A stretch of DNA of 14,942 bases from NCBI GenBank assembly GCA_003158115.1, contig PMGM01000065.1, positions 144 through 15,085 on the forward strand. Reading direction: 5' to 3'. This DNA is from Methanobacterium sp. Its GTDB lineage: Archaea > Methanobacteriota > Methanobacteria > Methanobacteriales > Methanobacteriaceae. Both the position numbers and the translations under genes were made by a program. The notes below the pieces were generated by a model that was not told where the DNA came from, made no database searches, and saw nothing but the letters and a program-made list of their open reading frames with translations. Numbering within the stretch: the first letter of the stretch is position 1; each line of letters begins with the position of its first letter. Below, piece after piece: positions 7,152 to 14,747 of this stretch.

Positions 7152-9824
7152 CTATATTTCTTTGATACCTTTTAAGAAATTTCCAGTGGTAATGCCGCCG
7201 GTTGATATATTTTTAACCTTTGATTTAAGCCGATTCATATTTTTTGTGGAGTTAGTTTCTTTTTCAATATATTCGAGTCCCTTACTGTAAATAGAAGTCA
7301 TCTCGTTGGCATAATCATATGTTTTATTTCTTACATCCAAAACAATACTGTCTATGTCCATTTGGGAGATAATTGGAAGATAATCAATTAAACAAAGCTC
7401 AACCGAGTTTAAAACATGTGTATTTCCTTCTGAATCAATTTTAATCGGGAAAATCTGTCTCTTTTCGTCTTGAATTCCCCAGAATTGATTTGTTAGATTT
7501 TCATTGTTAGATCCAGGTATTACAGATAATAAACAGTCCTTTGAAATCATGGCATCTACATTTCCCTGAACAACAATTTCAAAACTATTTTCCACACCAT
7601 GGATTCTTGAATTCGAAATAACACCCTTTAATTCGTTCTTTGAAAGCTCTGCAGATGGAGTTAAAGTATCGAAGAATTTTGCAAGGGTTAAAACAGAATT
7701 TTTATTCCAAATATTAAGTCCTGCAGAACCTGAAAGTACTATGTTCTGATCGAATTCTTTAATTCCAATAGCAGCACCTAATCCATCAACCATTATCTTA
7801 TGATTTAGTTGAGATTCTAAAATTTTGAAATAATTGTTTAATTGATATTGGTGGGTTATTTGTGGCCATTTCCAAATAAATTCTGCATTATTCTCCTTAC
7901 ACAAATCTTCTGCAGTCTTTAATAGTGATAAAATATTATCAATCTGGTTGGGATCATTTTTAATTGAATCTTCATTGGTTTGGTAGCATTTATTGCAAAT
8001 GTTTTTACAATTTTTAGATGGGTCGGGTTCATAATAAACACGTTTAGCACAGCCATCTAAACTACCTTTAACAGTTTCTATGCTATCTGCATATACTGCA
8101 AGACCAATTTTATGTGGGGATAACGAATTTTCTTTATTTTTTATTTCAGTGGCTTGTTTTTTTATTTTTTCGAATCGGCTTTCTGCTTCTTGAACTTTGA
8201 ATTCAGCGGGTTTAAATGTTTCTAAGAGTTTAATATTAGCTTTTTCAAGGAAGTCACGTCTGAACTGGTTTAACTTACTTATTGGTGAAAATAGATCTCC
8301 AGAATATTTAATAGTAACTTCTCTAAGCACAAAAGGTGTTTTCCCTGTTTTTTGTAGTTGATTTTCGATTTGTTTGGTGGTTAATGGTTTTTTAAGCGCT
8401 TTTTCCATTTGATAATCTGATTTTAAGCATATCTCATGTTTAACATTGTCAAATCCAATAAATTTTCCATGGAGATTGGCCTTAAGATCATCATCCCAAC
8501 TCATTATGATGTCTATGGGTATCGATGGTTTGACAGTATTTTTTATTATGGCTCGAGCTTCATGATTCAGTGATATGGAACGTGTTAAATATAATTTGGA
8601 GCCAACTTCCACTTTTTGTCCTACATTTAAAAATACTTTCTCTCCTTTATATTTTGGAGCAGTTTCTAAAGCCATTCCAAAGGATTCAGATAGTTCATTA
8701 GAATGTTGTTTAAACTCTTTAGATTTATCCAATTTTTTAGGTGATAAAAAAGCAATTCCATCTCCTTTATCTATTTTAAATTTATTTTCTAATTTTACAC
8801 GTATGGTGTTTGTTTTTTCATAGAAGAATTGTACTTGTCCAATGTAGAGGCCACGATTTCCTGGAGATTCACGGTTCATAACTAATTTATTTTCTGATTC
8901 TGTAAGATATCCTCCTGTAAAACCACGATTAAAAGCTAACATAAGTTTAGAAACATCCTCAGGATCAGGTTTCCATTTGCCATTTGATAATGAGTCTAAA
9001 GCTTTCCTATAGATCGTTACAACTATTCCCACATAGTCAGCTGACCTCATACGGCCCTCAATTTTTAGAGAGTTAACCTTAGAATTTACAACATTTTCTA
9101 AATTTTCATAAACTGCAAGATCTTTGGTGCTTAGAAGATATTTGTTGTTGATAGCTATAGAATGGGGTTCTGATGGTCTTCCATACTTGTCTACTTTCCC
9201 GTCGATTAATGTATATTTTTTACGACATGGTTGTGCACACATGCCTTTATTCCCACTTCTTCCACCTATAAATGAAGACAAAAGGCACTGTCCTGAGTAG
9301 GAGTAGCATAGTGCACCATGTGCAAATATTTCTATTTTAATATTTTCGGTTTCTTTTAGGATTTCTTCTACCTCGAAAATTCCAAGTTCCCTGGCTAAAA
9401 TAACTCTTTTAAAACCGAATTTAGCTGCCCATTTTACTCCGGCAATATTATGAATTGTCATCTGAGTTGATGCATGCATATCCAGATCTGGAACTAAAGC
9501 TTTTGATAGACATGCGATTCCCAAGTCTTGAATTATAACGGCATCGACACCAGATTTATAGAGCCATATAAGATATTCTGCAACAGATAATATCTGAGAA
9601 TCAATTATCAAGGTGTTTACAGTGACATATACCTTAACTCCTCGGATTTTAGCGTATTCTAATCCTTCTTCAATTTCTGATTCATTAAAGTTAGTTGCAT
9701 ATTTTCTGGCACCAAATTTCTTACCAGAAATATAAACAGCATCTGCCCCTGCATTAACTGCAGCTTTTAATGCATCTAAAGAACCTGCAGGTGCTAATAA
9801 TTCTGGTACATAATTTTTTGCCAT
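7152..9824 (-). CDS. Long U32-family protein (peptidase U32 / DUF3656 type), probable RNA-modifying enzyme
   Basis: 890 residues. The N-terminal half is a U32 TIM-barrel-like domain (ELLAPAGSLDALKAAVNAGAD, residues 8-28). The family signature EIFAHGALCYSYSGQCLLSS is at 165-184, followed by MCAQPCR. Cys173, Cys180, Cys196 and Cys200 are the expected iron-sulfur ligands. Studied bacterial members RlhA and TrhP hydroxylate 23S rRNA or tRNA pyrimidines rather than cleave peptides, so an RNA hydroxylation role is the best inference; the old collagenase-like label is not supported here. The middle (about 320-540) fits the DUF3656-type insert. The C-terminal half looks like a second, degenerate barrel (LSGSAGLNIWN, VVQGNVDAMISKDC, TTGNFLKGI). 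Cys592, Cys606, Cys610 and Cys613 form an extra cluster. GGAG lies 6 bases before the ATG. The gene is divergent from the lipid prenyltransferase and appears intact. Confidence 0.85.
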   Translation of the reverse strand: MAKNYVPELLAPAGSLDALKAAVNAGADAVYISGKKFGARKYATNFNESEIEEGLEYAKIRGVKVYVTVNTLIIDSQILSVAEYLIWLYKSGVDAVIIQDLGIACLSKALVPDLDMHASTQMTIHNIAGVKWAAKFGFKRVILARELGIFEVEEILKETENIKIEIFAHGALCYSYSGQCLLSSFIGGRSGNKGMCAQPCRKKYTLIDGKVDKYGRPSEPHSIAINNKYLLSTKDLAVYENLENVVNSKVNSLKIEGRMRSADYVGIVVTIYRKALDSLSNGKWKPDPEDVSKLMLAFNRGFTGGYLTESENKLVMNRESPGNRGLYIGQVQFFYEKTNTIRVKLENKFKIDKGDGIAFLSPKKLDKSKEFKQHSNELSESFGMALETAPKYKGEKVFLNVGQKVEVGSKLYLTRSISLNHEARAIIKNTVKPSIPIDIIMSWDDDLKANLHGKFIGFDNVKHEICLKSDYQMEKALKKPLTTKQIENQLQKTGKTPFVLREVTIKYSGDLFSPISKLNQFRRDFLEKANIKLLETFKPAEFKVQEAESRFEKIKKQATEIKNKENSLSPHKIGLAVYADSIETVKGSLDGCAKRVYYEPDPSKNCKNICNKCYQTNEDSIKNDPNQIDNILSLLKTAEDLCKENNAEFIWKWPQITHQYQLNNYFKILESQLNHKIMVDGLGAAIGIKEFDQNIVLSGSAGLNIWNKNSVLTLAKFFDTLTPSAELSKNELKGVISNSRIHGVENSFEIVVQGNVDAMISKDCLLSVIPGSNNENLTNQFWGIQDEKRQIFPIKIDSEGNTHVLNSVELCLIDYLPIISQMDIDSIVLDVRNKTYDYANEMTSIYSKGLEYIEKETNSTKNMNRLKSKVKNISTGGITTGNFLKGIKEI

Positions 9825-9856
9825 ATTTTTCTCCTATGAATATTTTCTTACAATTA

Positions 9857-9870
9857 GAATATAATATTTT
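9857..9870 (-). promoter_or_regulatory. TATA-like element for the U32 gene
   Basis: The minus strand reads AAAATATTATATTC about 33 to 46 bases before the ATG at 9824, a suitable spacing for a leader carrying the GGAG site. The call is based on position and composition only. Confidence 0.35.
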
Positions 9871-9956
9871 TTTTAGAATTTACTAGTAAAATGGATAATC
9901 ATAAAATGGTTGGTCAACAAATCAAAATAAATGTTTAAATATTCAAGGTGTAATTA

Positions 9957-10802
9957 ATGAATGCATATTTAGAAATACTCAGACCTTTCAATGCTCTTAT
10001 GGGAGTTATAGCAGTACTACTTGTGGCTCTTATAAGTGGAATCTTCAATTTATATGTGCCTGTTGCATGTATAATTGTTTTTATATTCACAGGTGCCGGA
10101 AATGTCATTAATGATTATGTTGATCATAAGATTGATGCAATAAATAAGCCTGAAAGGCCAATACCATCTGGAAGAATATCATTAAATGTAGCTGCAATTT
10201 ATGCAACTATACTTTTTATTATAGCTACTATAATGTCACTTTTAATTGGAATAATCCCTGGTATTATAGTTGTTTTAAGTGCCATTTTAATGTTTTTATA
10301 TGCATATAAACTTAAAAAATCATGTCTAGTTGGAAATCTTAGCATCGCATTTCTAACAGGGCTTTGTTTTGTTTTTGCAGGAGTTGTACTTCAAACAGTT
10401 TATTTATCTATACTTTTAGGGTTCTACGCATTTTTAATGACAATGGCACGGGAAATTGTAAAGGATATGGAAGATGTTGAAGGCGATAGTATGGAGGGAG
10501 CAAATACCTTCCCAATAAAATTTGGAATGAAATCATCATCTATTCTAGCAGCATTTTTTATGATACTTGCAAGTTTAACAAGTCCTGCATTATACTTAAT
10601 AGGTATTTTCAATGTGTTATATTTGATAATTCTCATATTTGCCATAGCAATCTTCCTGATATGTGCTGTATCAATTTTAAAGGATCAGTCCAAAAAGAAT
10701 ACTCGGATAGTCTCTAAAAGAATTAAAATTGGTATGGGAATTGTATTTTTAGCATTTGCACTAGGATCTCCTATAATATCAAATTTATTACACATGTTAT
10801 AA
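9957..10802 (+). CDS. Digeranylgeranylglyceryl phosphate synthase (UbiA prenyltransferase family)
   Basis: 281 residues, with about eight or nine membrane helices. It transfers a second geranylgeranyl group to geranylgeranylglyceryl phosphate to make the archaeal diether lipid precursor, at the cytoplasmic membrane. The two Mg-diphosphate motifs are both present: N52-D53-x2-D56-x3-D60 in NDYVDHKIDAINKPERP, and D170-x2-D173-x2-G-D177 in DMEDVEGD. The NKPERPIPSGRIS context after the first motif is typical of archaeal DGGGP synthases rather than of quinone or heme prenyltransferases. The length is normal. AAGGTG ends 6 bases before the ATG. The gene is divergent from the U32 gene (132-base gap), and TrmO follows 34 bases after its stop, probably in one transcript. 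A TTTAAATAT box at 9934-9942 is too near the start to be its TATA box. Confidence 0.9.
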   Translation: MNAYLEILRPFNALMGVIAVLLVALISGIFNLYVPVACIIVFIFTGAGNVINDYVDHKIDAINKPERPIPSGRISLNVAAIYATILFIIATIMSLLIGIIPGIIVVLSAILMFLYAYKLKKSCLVGNLSIAFLTGLCFVFAGVVLQTVYLSILLGFYAFLMTMAREIVKDMEDVEGDSMEGANTFPIKFGMKSSSILAAFFMILASLTSPALYLIGIFNVLYLIILIFAIAIFLICAVSILKDQSKKNTRIVSKRIKIGMGIVFLAFALGSPIISNLLHML

Positions 10803-10836
10803 ATAAAATTCATAAAAAATATATGGTGGAGATATT

Positions 10837-11244
10837 ATGGATATGGAACTCATACCCATAGGGGTTATTAATTCACAATACTTGACTAAAGATGATGCAC
10901 CCAGACAGGGTCGTTATTCTACAGAAACAAGTACAATAACAGTTTTTGATGAATTTTTAGATGGATTAGATGGTCTTGATCTAAACAAATATTTAATCAT
11001 CTTATATTGGCAGGACCGCGCAGAACGTGATAAATTAAAGGTTATACCCTATGGTAAAACAGAAAAAAGGGGAATATTTTCCACAAGAGCACCTGTACGT
11101 CCTAATCCTATAGGATTCTGTTTAATTGAGCTTGTGGATATGAATAAAAATAAACTCATTGTAAAATGGCTTGATGCACTGGATGGATCACCACTTCTGG
11201 ATATTAAACCGTTCTGGAAACTTGACCTTCCAGATATACACTAA
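10837..11244 (+). CDS. trmO: TrmO-type tRNA (t6A37) N6-methyltransferase
   Basis: 135 residues. This is a single TrmO/YaeB (UPF0066) beta-barrel domain, which uses S-adenosylmethionine to methylate the N6-threonylcarbamoyladenosine at position 37 of tRNAs. Family motifs are clear: APRQG (residues 21-25), RGIFSTRAPVRPNPIGF (88-104) and LDALDGSPLLDIKPF near the end. It lacks the C-terminal extension found in E. coli TrmO, as archaeal members often do. A GGTGGAG site (10825-10831) precedes the ATG at 10837; a second in-frame ATG at 10843 is possible. Its position close behind the lipid synthase suggests co-transcription without a functional link. The substrate is inferred from family, since some UPF0066 proteins are untested. 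Confidence 0.88.
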   Translation: MDMELIPIGVINSQYLTKDDAPRQGRYSTETSTITVFDEFLDGLDGLDLNKYLIILYWQDRAERDKLKVIPYGKTEKRGIFSTRAPVRPNPIGFCLIELVDMNKNKLIVKWLDALDGSPLLDIKPFWKLDLPDIH

Positions 11245-11452
11245 TTTTATTATAAATAGTGATATAAGTATTATTAAAAAGAAATATTGATTATAAATCG
11301 AGAAATTTAAATTTTTCTATAAATTTTTTGAATTAAAACATTTCTTACGGATTCTCTACATAATATGAGTTATCAATTACTCCTTTAACTCCATATTAAG
11401 AACTGATAATAATTGGTGTTTGGATCGTAAGTTAAGTAAAAATGATATACAT

Positions 11453-11484
11453 ATATGCTAAAATTGATATAAGAATTAGCATAT
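11453..11484. repeat. Inverted repeat ATATGCTAA/TTAGCATAT
   Basis: Perfect 9-base arms separated by 14 bases. One arm is repeated directly about 100 bases downstream (11555-11563), so three copies of the core TATGCTAA lie within 111 bases upstream of the methyltransferase gene. An operator is possible but unproven. Confidence 0.4.
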
Positions 11485-11706
11485 TAGTATTATTAAAAAG
11501 TAAAAATTCAACAAATAATATTATGATGATATAAATATGTTAATTCTATTGCGTATATGCTAAAGGGCTAAGTGTAAATATTTAATAAGCGTATTATCAG
11601 ATATTTCTAATTATAAATTCCTTGAAAAAAATTCTGATCAGATCTAAAAATTTCTTGAAAATCAGATTCACAACTATGACTTAATATTTAAAGAACAAAA
11701 TGATAT

Positions 11707-11711
11707 GGGGG
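11707..11711 (+). promoter_or_regulatory. Ribosome binding site deciding the methyltransferase start
   Basis: GGGGG, followed by A, sits 6 bases before the ATG at 11718. It lies downstream of the in-frame ATG at 11700, so the later ATG is preferred. Confidence 0.5.
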
Positions 11712-11717
11712 ATTTTA

Positions 11718-12470
11718 ATGGAAAAAATAAAGCCTATTTCTTATAGTAATAAAGATGAATTAAATGTTAAAAAACACTTAATTAAAATGCTTAAAGAGTC
11801 ACCAATACCGGAGGATGAACTGTTAGAAAACTTTTTTTTGTATACTCCTAGACAATATTTAACACAAATATTAGTGTTAGATTATCTTTACAAACAGATA
11901 TTAGATGTTCATGGGATAATTATTGAATTTGGAGTTAGATGGGGTAAAAATTTAACTATCATGCAGACATTGAGAGGTATCTACGAACCTTATAATTATA
12001 ATAGAAAAATAGTAGGGTTCGATACATTTGAAGGATTTCAAAATGTTAATGAAAAGGATGGTACTTCTAATATTATAGCAGAAGGATCATACTCGGTAAC
12101 AAAAAATTATGAAGAACATCTTTCCAAATTGATGTCTCTTCAAGAGCAAATGAACCCAATTTCTCATATGACAAAATTTGAGTTAATAAAAGGTGATGCA
12201 TCAATAAAAATTTGTGAATATCTTAAAGACCATCCTGAAACTATAATTTCATTTGTATATTTTGATTTTAATTTGTATAAACCTACAAAAGATTGTTTAG
12301 AAGCTATAAAACCACATTTAACAAAAGGAAGTATTTTATGCTTTGATGAATTAAATCATGAAAACTTTCCAGGTGAAACTATTGCACTAAAAGAAGTATT
12401 TTCATTAGACTCCATTAGAATACAAAGGACACCGTATTCGACTACCCAATCCTTCGTGATTATTGAATAA
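11718..12470 (+). CDS. TylF-like class I SAM-dependent methyltransferase
   Basis: 250 residues. The SAM-binding glycine motif is IIEFGVRWGKN (68-78, E70-x-G72-x3-G76). Strand 2 has GFDTFEGF with Asp102, KGDA is at 158-161, and strand 4 has YFDFNLYKPT with Asp183. CFDELNHENFPGE (208-220) matches the FPG-bearing loop of TylF/MycF-type sugar O-methyltransferases, which use Mg ions and act on nucleotide- or macrolide-bound deoxysugars. The equivalent of the second metal Asp appears as Asn185, so metal use is uncertain. The substrate is unknown; an O-methylation in surface-sugar or small-molecule synthesis is inferred. The ATG at 11718 is chosen from the G-rich site; starting at 11700 would add six residues. 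It is followed by the aldolase gene after 18 bases, almost surely in the same transcript. Confidence 0.75.
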   Translation: MEKIKPISYSNKDELNVKKHLIKMLKESPIPEDELLENFFLYTPRQYLTQILVLDYLYKQILDVHGIIIEFGVRWGKNLTIMQTLRGIYEPYNYNRKIVGFDTFEGFQNVNEKDGTSNIIAEGSYSVTKNYEEHLSKLMSLQEQMNPISHMTKFELIKGDASIKICEYLKDHPETIISFVYFDFNLYKPTKDCLEAIKPHLTKGSILCFDELNHENFPGETIALKEVFSLDSIRIQRTPYSTTQSFVIIE

Positions 12471-12476
12471 GTATTA

Positions 12477-12483
12477 GGGGTGA
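12477..12483 (+). promoter_or_regulatory. Strong ribosome binding site of the aldolase gene
   Basis: GGGGTGA, near-perfect complement to the archaeal 16S 3' end, 5 bases before the ATG at 12489. It shows that translation of the broken aldolase gene once mattered and fixes its start. Confidence 0.6.
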
Positions 12484-12488
12484 CTTAG

Positions 12489-13012
12489 ATGGATTTGATT
12501 AAAAAAGAAGCTGATATTTATTCTAAACTATTAATATTAAGGGATAAATTTGGATGTGAAGGTATTAAATCCGAATTTGAGAATGAAGCATCTGCTTTTG
12601 CAGATTTGATATTTCTGAGGTATTTAACCGCAAAGGCAGGTATGAAACTTTATGTAAAACTAGGTGGAGTTGAAGTTTTACAGATCTAAAAATGTGCATA
12701 GACCTTGCTGCAGATGGTATCATTATATTGATGGTTGAATCAGAATTTGCACTTGTAAAAAGTCAAAACATGATTAGGGACATATTTGGCGAAAATACTG
12801 AAAAATTTGATGTTATACTTAACATAGAAACCAAAACTGCCGTTGAGAATCTTGATAAGATATTAAATACCATGAATTCTGCTATTAATGGAATCACAAT
12901 AGGAAGATCCGATTTAGCATACTCTTACAATAAAAGAGTCAACAGTCTTTATGGATTTTTGCAGAGTTACGGCGTTTATCTTTATCTAAAGTTTCAATCA
13001 TTTGGATTATAA
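12489..13012 (+). pseudogene. HpcH/HpaI aldolase/citrate lyase-family gene, frameshifted and 3'-truncated
   Basis: The first frame (12489-12689) encodes a family-like start with EFENEASAFADLIFLRYLTA and KLGGVEVL, then stops. Restoring one A near 12680 (TTACA to TTAACA) continues it as GGVEVLTDLKMCIDLAADGI in the frame of 12692-13012. Family landmarks follow: MVES-x-FAL, ILNIETKTAVENL and GITIGRSDLAY. These proteins are TIM-barrel lyases that cleave or form C-C bonds using a metal and a 2-keto acid. After NKRVNS, near 12946, similarity ends. The last about 22 codons (LYGFLQ onward) are antisense to a different gene remnant, so roughly the final third of a normal protein of about 250 residues is missing. 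The truncation shows the gene is dead even if the frameshift is a sequencing error. It was the partner of the methyltransferase 18 bases upstream. Confidence 0.75.
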
Positions 13013-13135
13013 TCCCTTTTTCTTCTAATACATCATCGGTTTCCCTTGTTCCTATAGCTACTGAAGAAGCTACATAAATTGTTCTAATCCATGTGTATCT
13101 TTGTTTACCCTATCTATAGTGGAATATAAAAATGA
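12939..13135 (-). pseudogene. Probable remnant of a MarR-type winged-helix regulator
   Basis: No start codon is present, but two minus-strand frames carry protein-like sequence. Frame one (13135-13070) reads LYSTIDRVNKDTHGLEQFM then a stop. Frame two (13109-12939) reads YVASSVAIGTRETDDVLEEK, then GIIIQMIETLDKDKRRNSAK, then a stop. LEEKGIII followed by a charged D-K-D-K-R-R turn resembles the end of the recognition helix and the wing of MarR proteins. Position and strand, just downstream of an exporter, fit a regulator-exporter pair. The frames appear to join near 13075-13109 by another shift, and the 5' part is missing. The stop at 12939-12941 lies at the junction with the truncated aldolase. 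I am not certain of the family; a chance open frame remains possible. Confidence 0.4.
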
Positions 13136-13150
13136 TTATTTTCAATTTAT

Positions 13151-14703
13151 TTAAATGTGTGAAGTGACACCCACTAAAGTTGGTTTGTGTTTTCTTTTTT
13201 GGGGAGGTATTAACATTGAACTCAGGAAACCAATTATTAATATGATTGTAATAATGTTAAAAGCAAATTTCATGGTTTGGACTTTCTGGGGAGATGCCAT
13301 TATCTGTTTTTCATTAATATTTTCCGGATTATTAGGTTCAATTTTTTCAAAGAATTGATGTATGCCTATTATTTGTTCTTCTGAAGAACTTGTAGTTTGA
13401 TTGTTGAAAACTATACTCATACCACTGAAACTACCTATGATTAATATTACGCCTAAAACAGCGGTTCCAAGGGATGAACCAAGATTTATACCAGTATTCA
13501 TTATACCCGATGCATCTGGTTGTTGATCTGATCTCGCGACTGAAAATATAACGTTGGCTGAGTGGGGAAAGACAATTCCCATACCAATACCAAGAAGGAA
13601 TATCCCCGGAACCATATCCAATATGGTTGTAGACGGGGTGAAAATCAAACTTAAATAGATACTTCCTGCCATTGAAGCTAAAGAACCCAATGCAAGAATA
13701 TAACGTGGTTGAATTCTTGTTGATAGTTTGCCTGCTGCAGAGGACATTATGAAAATTGCAACACTCATGGGGATCAGTGTTAAACCTGTTGTCAATGGAT
13801 CTGCACCTAGAACACCTTGAACATATACTGGAATTATAAAGAGCACTCCTCCTATGGTAAAGTTCATTAATAACCTGACTATATTTGCCAGGGTGAAACT
13901 ACGGTTATTAAAGAGGGAAACATCGACTAATGGCTGTTTATCATTATTTATACGATTTTTTTGATAGAAGTAGAAAATAATCAAAAGGATCAACCCAATA
14001 ATAATTGGGTATGGGGCCATATTCCAGTTGTTAGGATTGTTTAAAAGTAGAATACCTATTACAAAGAGGAATATGCCTGATGCTGAATTAATTGCTCCGA
14101 GAACATTTAGATCGGTCCACTTCATTGTTGGTGGGAAACTTGAGATTTCCCTTGAAAAAAGGACTATCACCATTATAATAGCTAATTCTAAACCAAATGC
14201 ATATCTCCAACTGTAGTAGGTTGTTAAAAAACCACCTATTATAGGTCCTAAAGTGCCTGCACCAGAAGCCATAGAACTGGTTATTCCCAGAGCAAAAGCT
14301 CTTCTTTCTCCTTTGTAGCTTCTGATATTATTGATGTTGAAGCGGGCATCATTAAAGCTGCTCCAATACCTTCGAGTATGGACCATCCTATTAACAACAT
14401 GGTACTGTTAATGCTGAGTGCAGCAACAACAGTTCCAACACCATAAATACTGGCCCCTGTTAGAAAAGTTCTTTTCCTACCAAGGATATTTTGTAATCTT
14501 CCACCAATAAGCATCAAACTTGCCATTGTAAGAGCATAAGTGGCAATAATTATCTGTATAGTTGCAATATTAGTATGTAAATCTCTTATAAGGGAGGATA
14601 TAGCAACATTTAAGAAGGTTTTATCAATTACAATGGTAAAAATTGATAGAGTTACAATTATAAGTGTTAACCAGCCATTTTGGATCTCTATTTCTTGCCC
14701 CAC
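13151..14703 (-). pseudogene. MFS drug-exporter family (DHA2, 14-TM type), split by one-base frameshift
   Basis: The N-terminal frame (14703-14281) has IDKTFLNVAI (residues 26-35) and MFS motif A GGRLQNILGRKRT (67-79). It then leaves the family after SEAT. The second frame picks up at KGERRAFALGI and continues with motif C GPIIGGFL and the remaining membrane helices to the stop at 13151. Adding one A to the AAA run (plus-strand 14312-14314) restores EATKGERRAF and a protein of about 517 residues, normal for the DHA2 drug:H+ antiporter group (EmrB/QacA-like). Those proteins expel hydrophobic or cationic compounds, but the substrate is not predictable. Translation starts at GTG 14703, since no in-frame ATG is available; GGATGTGA (14708-14715) precedes it by 4 bases. 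The apparent start at 14386 is internal and out of frame. A decayed MarR-like gene lies downstream on the same strand. Confidence 0.82.
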
Positions 14704-14707
14704 CCAT

Positions 14708-14715
14708 TCACATCC
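14708..14715 (-). promoter_or_regulatory. Ribosome binding site of the MFS gene (GTG start)
   Basis: The minus strand reads GGATGTGA, one mismatch from the ideal GGAGGTGA, 4 bases before the GTG at 14703. The ATG between them is in another frame. This supports the GTG start. Confidence 0.5.
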
Positions 14716-14737
14716 AGATACAATAATAAAATTTAAT

Positions 14738-14747
14738 GTATATTATC
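14738..14747 (-). promoter_or_regulatory. Possible TATA box of the MFS gene
   Basis: ATAATATACA on the minus strand, 35 to 44 bases before the GTG start. That fits a short leader containing the ribosome site. The rest of the sequence to the window edge is AT-rich and holds no recognisable gene. Confidence 0.3.

Larger units (their letters stand above)
11245..11717. other. AT-rich intergenic region with short direct and inverted repeats
   Basis: About 470 bases with no plausible gene. AGTATTATTAAAAAG occurs at 11267-11281 and again at 11486-11500, and TGATATAAG precedes both copies. TATATGCTAAA occurs at 11452-11462 and 11554-11564. A 9-base inverted repeat, ATATGCTAA (11453-11461) with TTAGCATAT (11476-11484), could form a hairpin with a 14-base loop or serve as a protein site. 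TATA-like boxes lie near 11576-11586 and 11682-11692. The region separates the housekeeping pair from the accessory methyltransferase/aldolase pair. Confidence 0.5.

Noticed and set aside
7152..9824. Collagenase or secreted protease
   Set aside because: No signal peptide or catalytic protease motif is seen. Studied U32 relatives with the same cysteine pattern are RNA hydroxylation enzymes.
12692..13012. Independent small gene starting at ATG 12692
   Set aside because: Its sequence continues the aldolase family alignment exactly where the first frame ends (LTDLKMCIDLAADGI), it has no ribosome site, and its tail is antisense to another remnant.
14281..14386. Programmed -1 frameshift in the MFS gene
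   Set aside because: The site (ACAAAGG) is not a usual slippery heptamer, no stimulatory structure is evident, and two other genes show the same kind of one-base loss.
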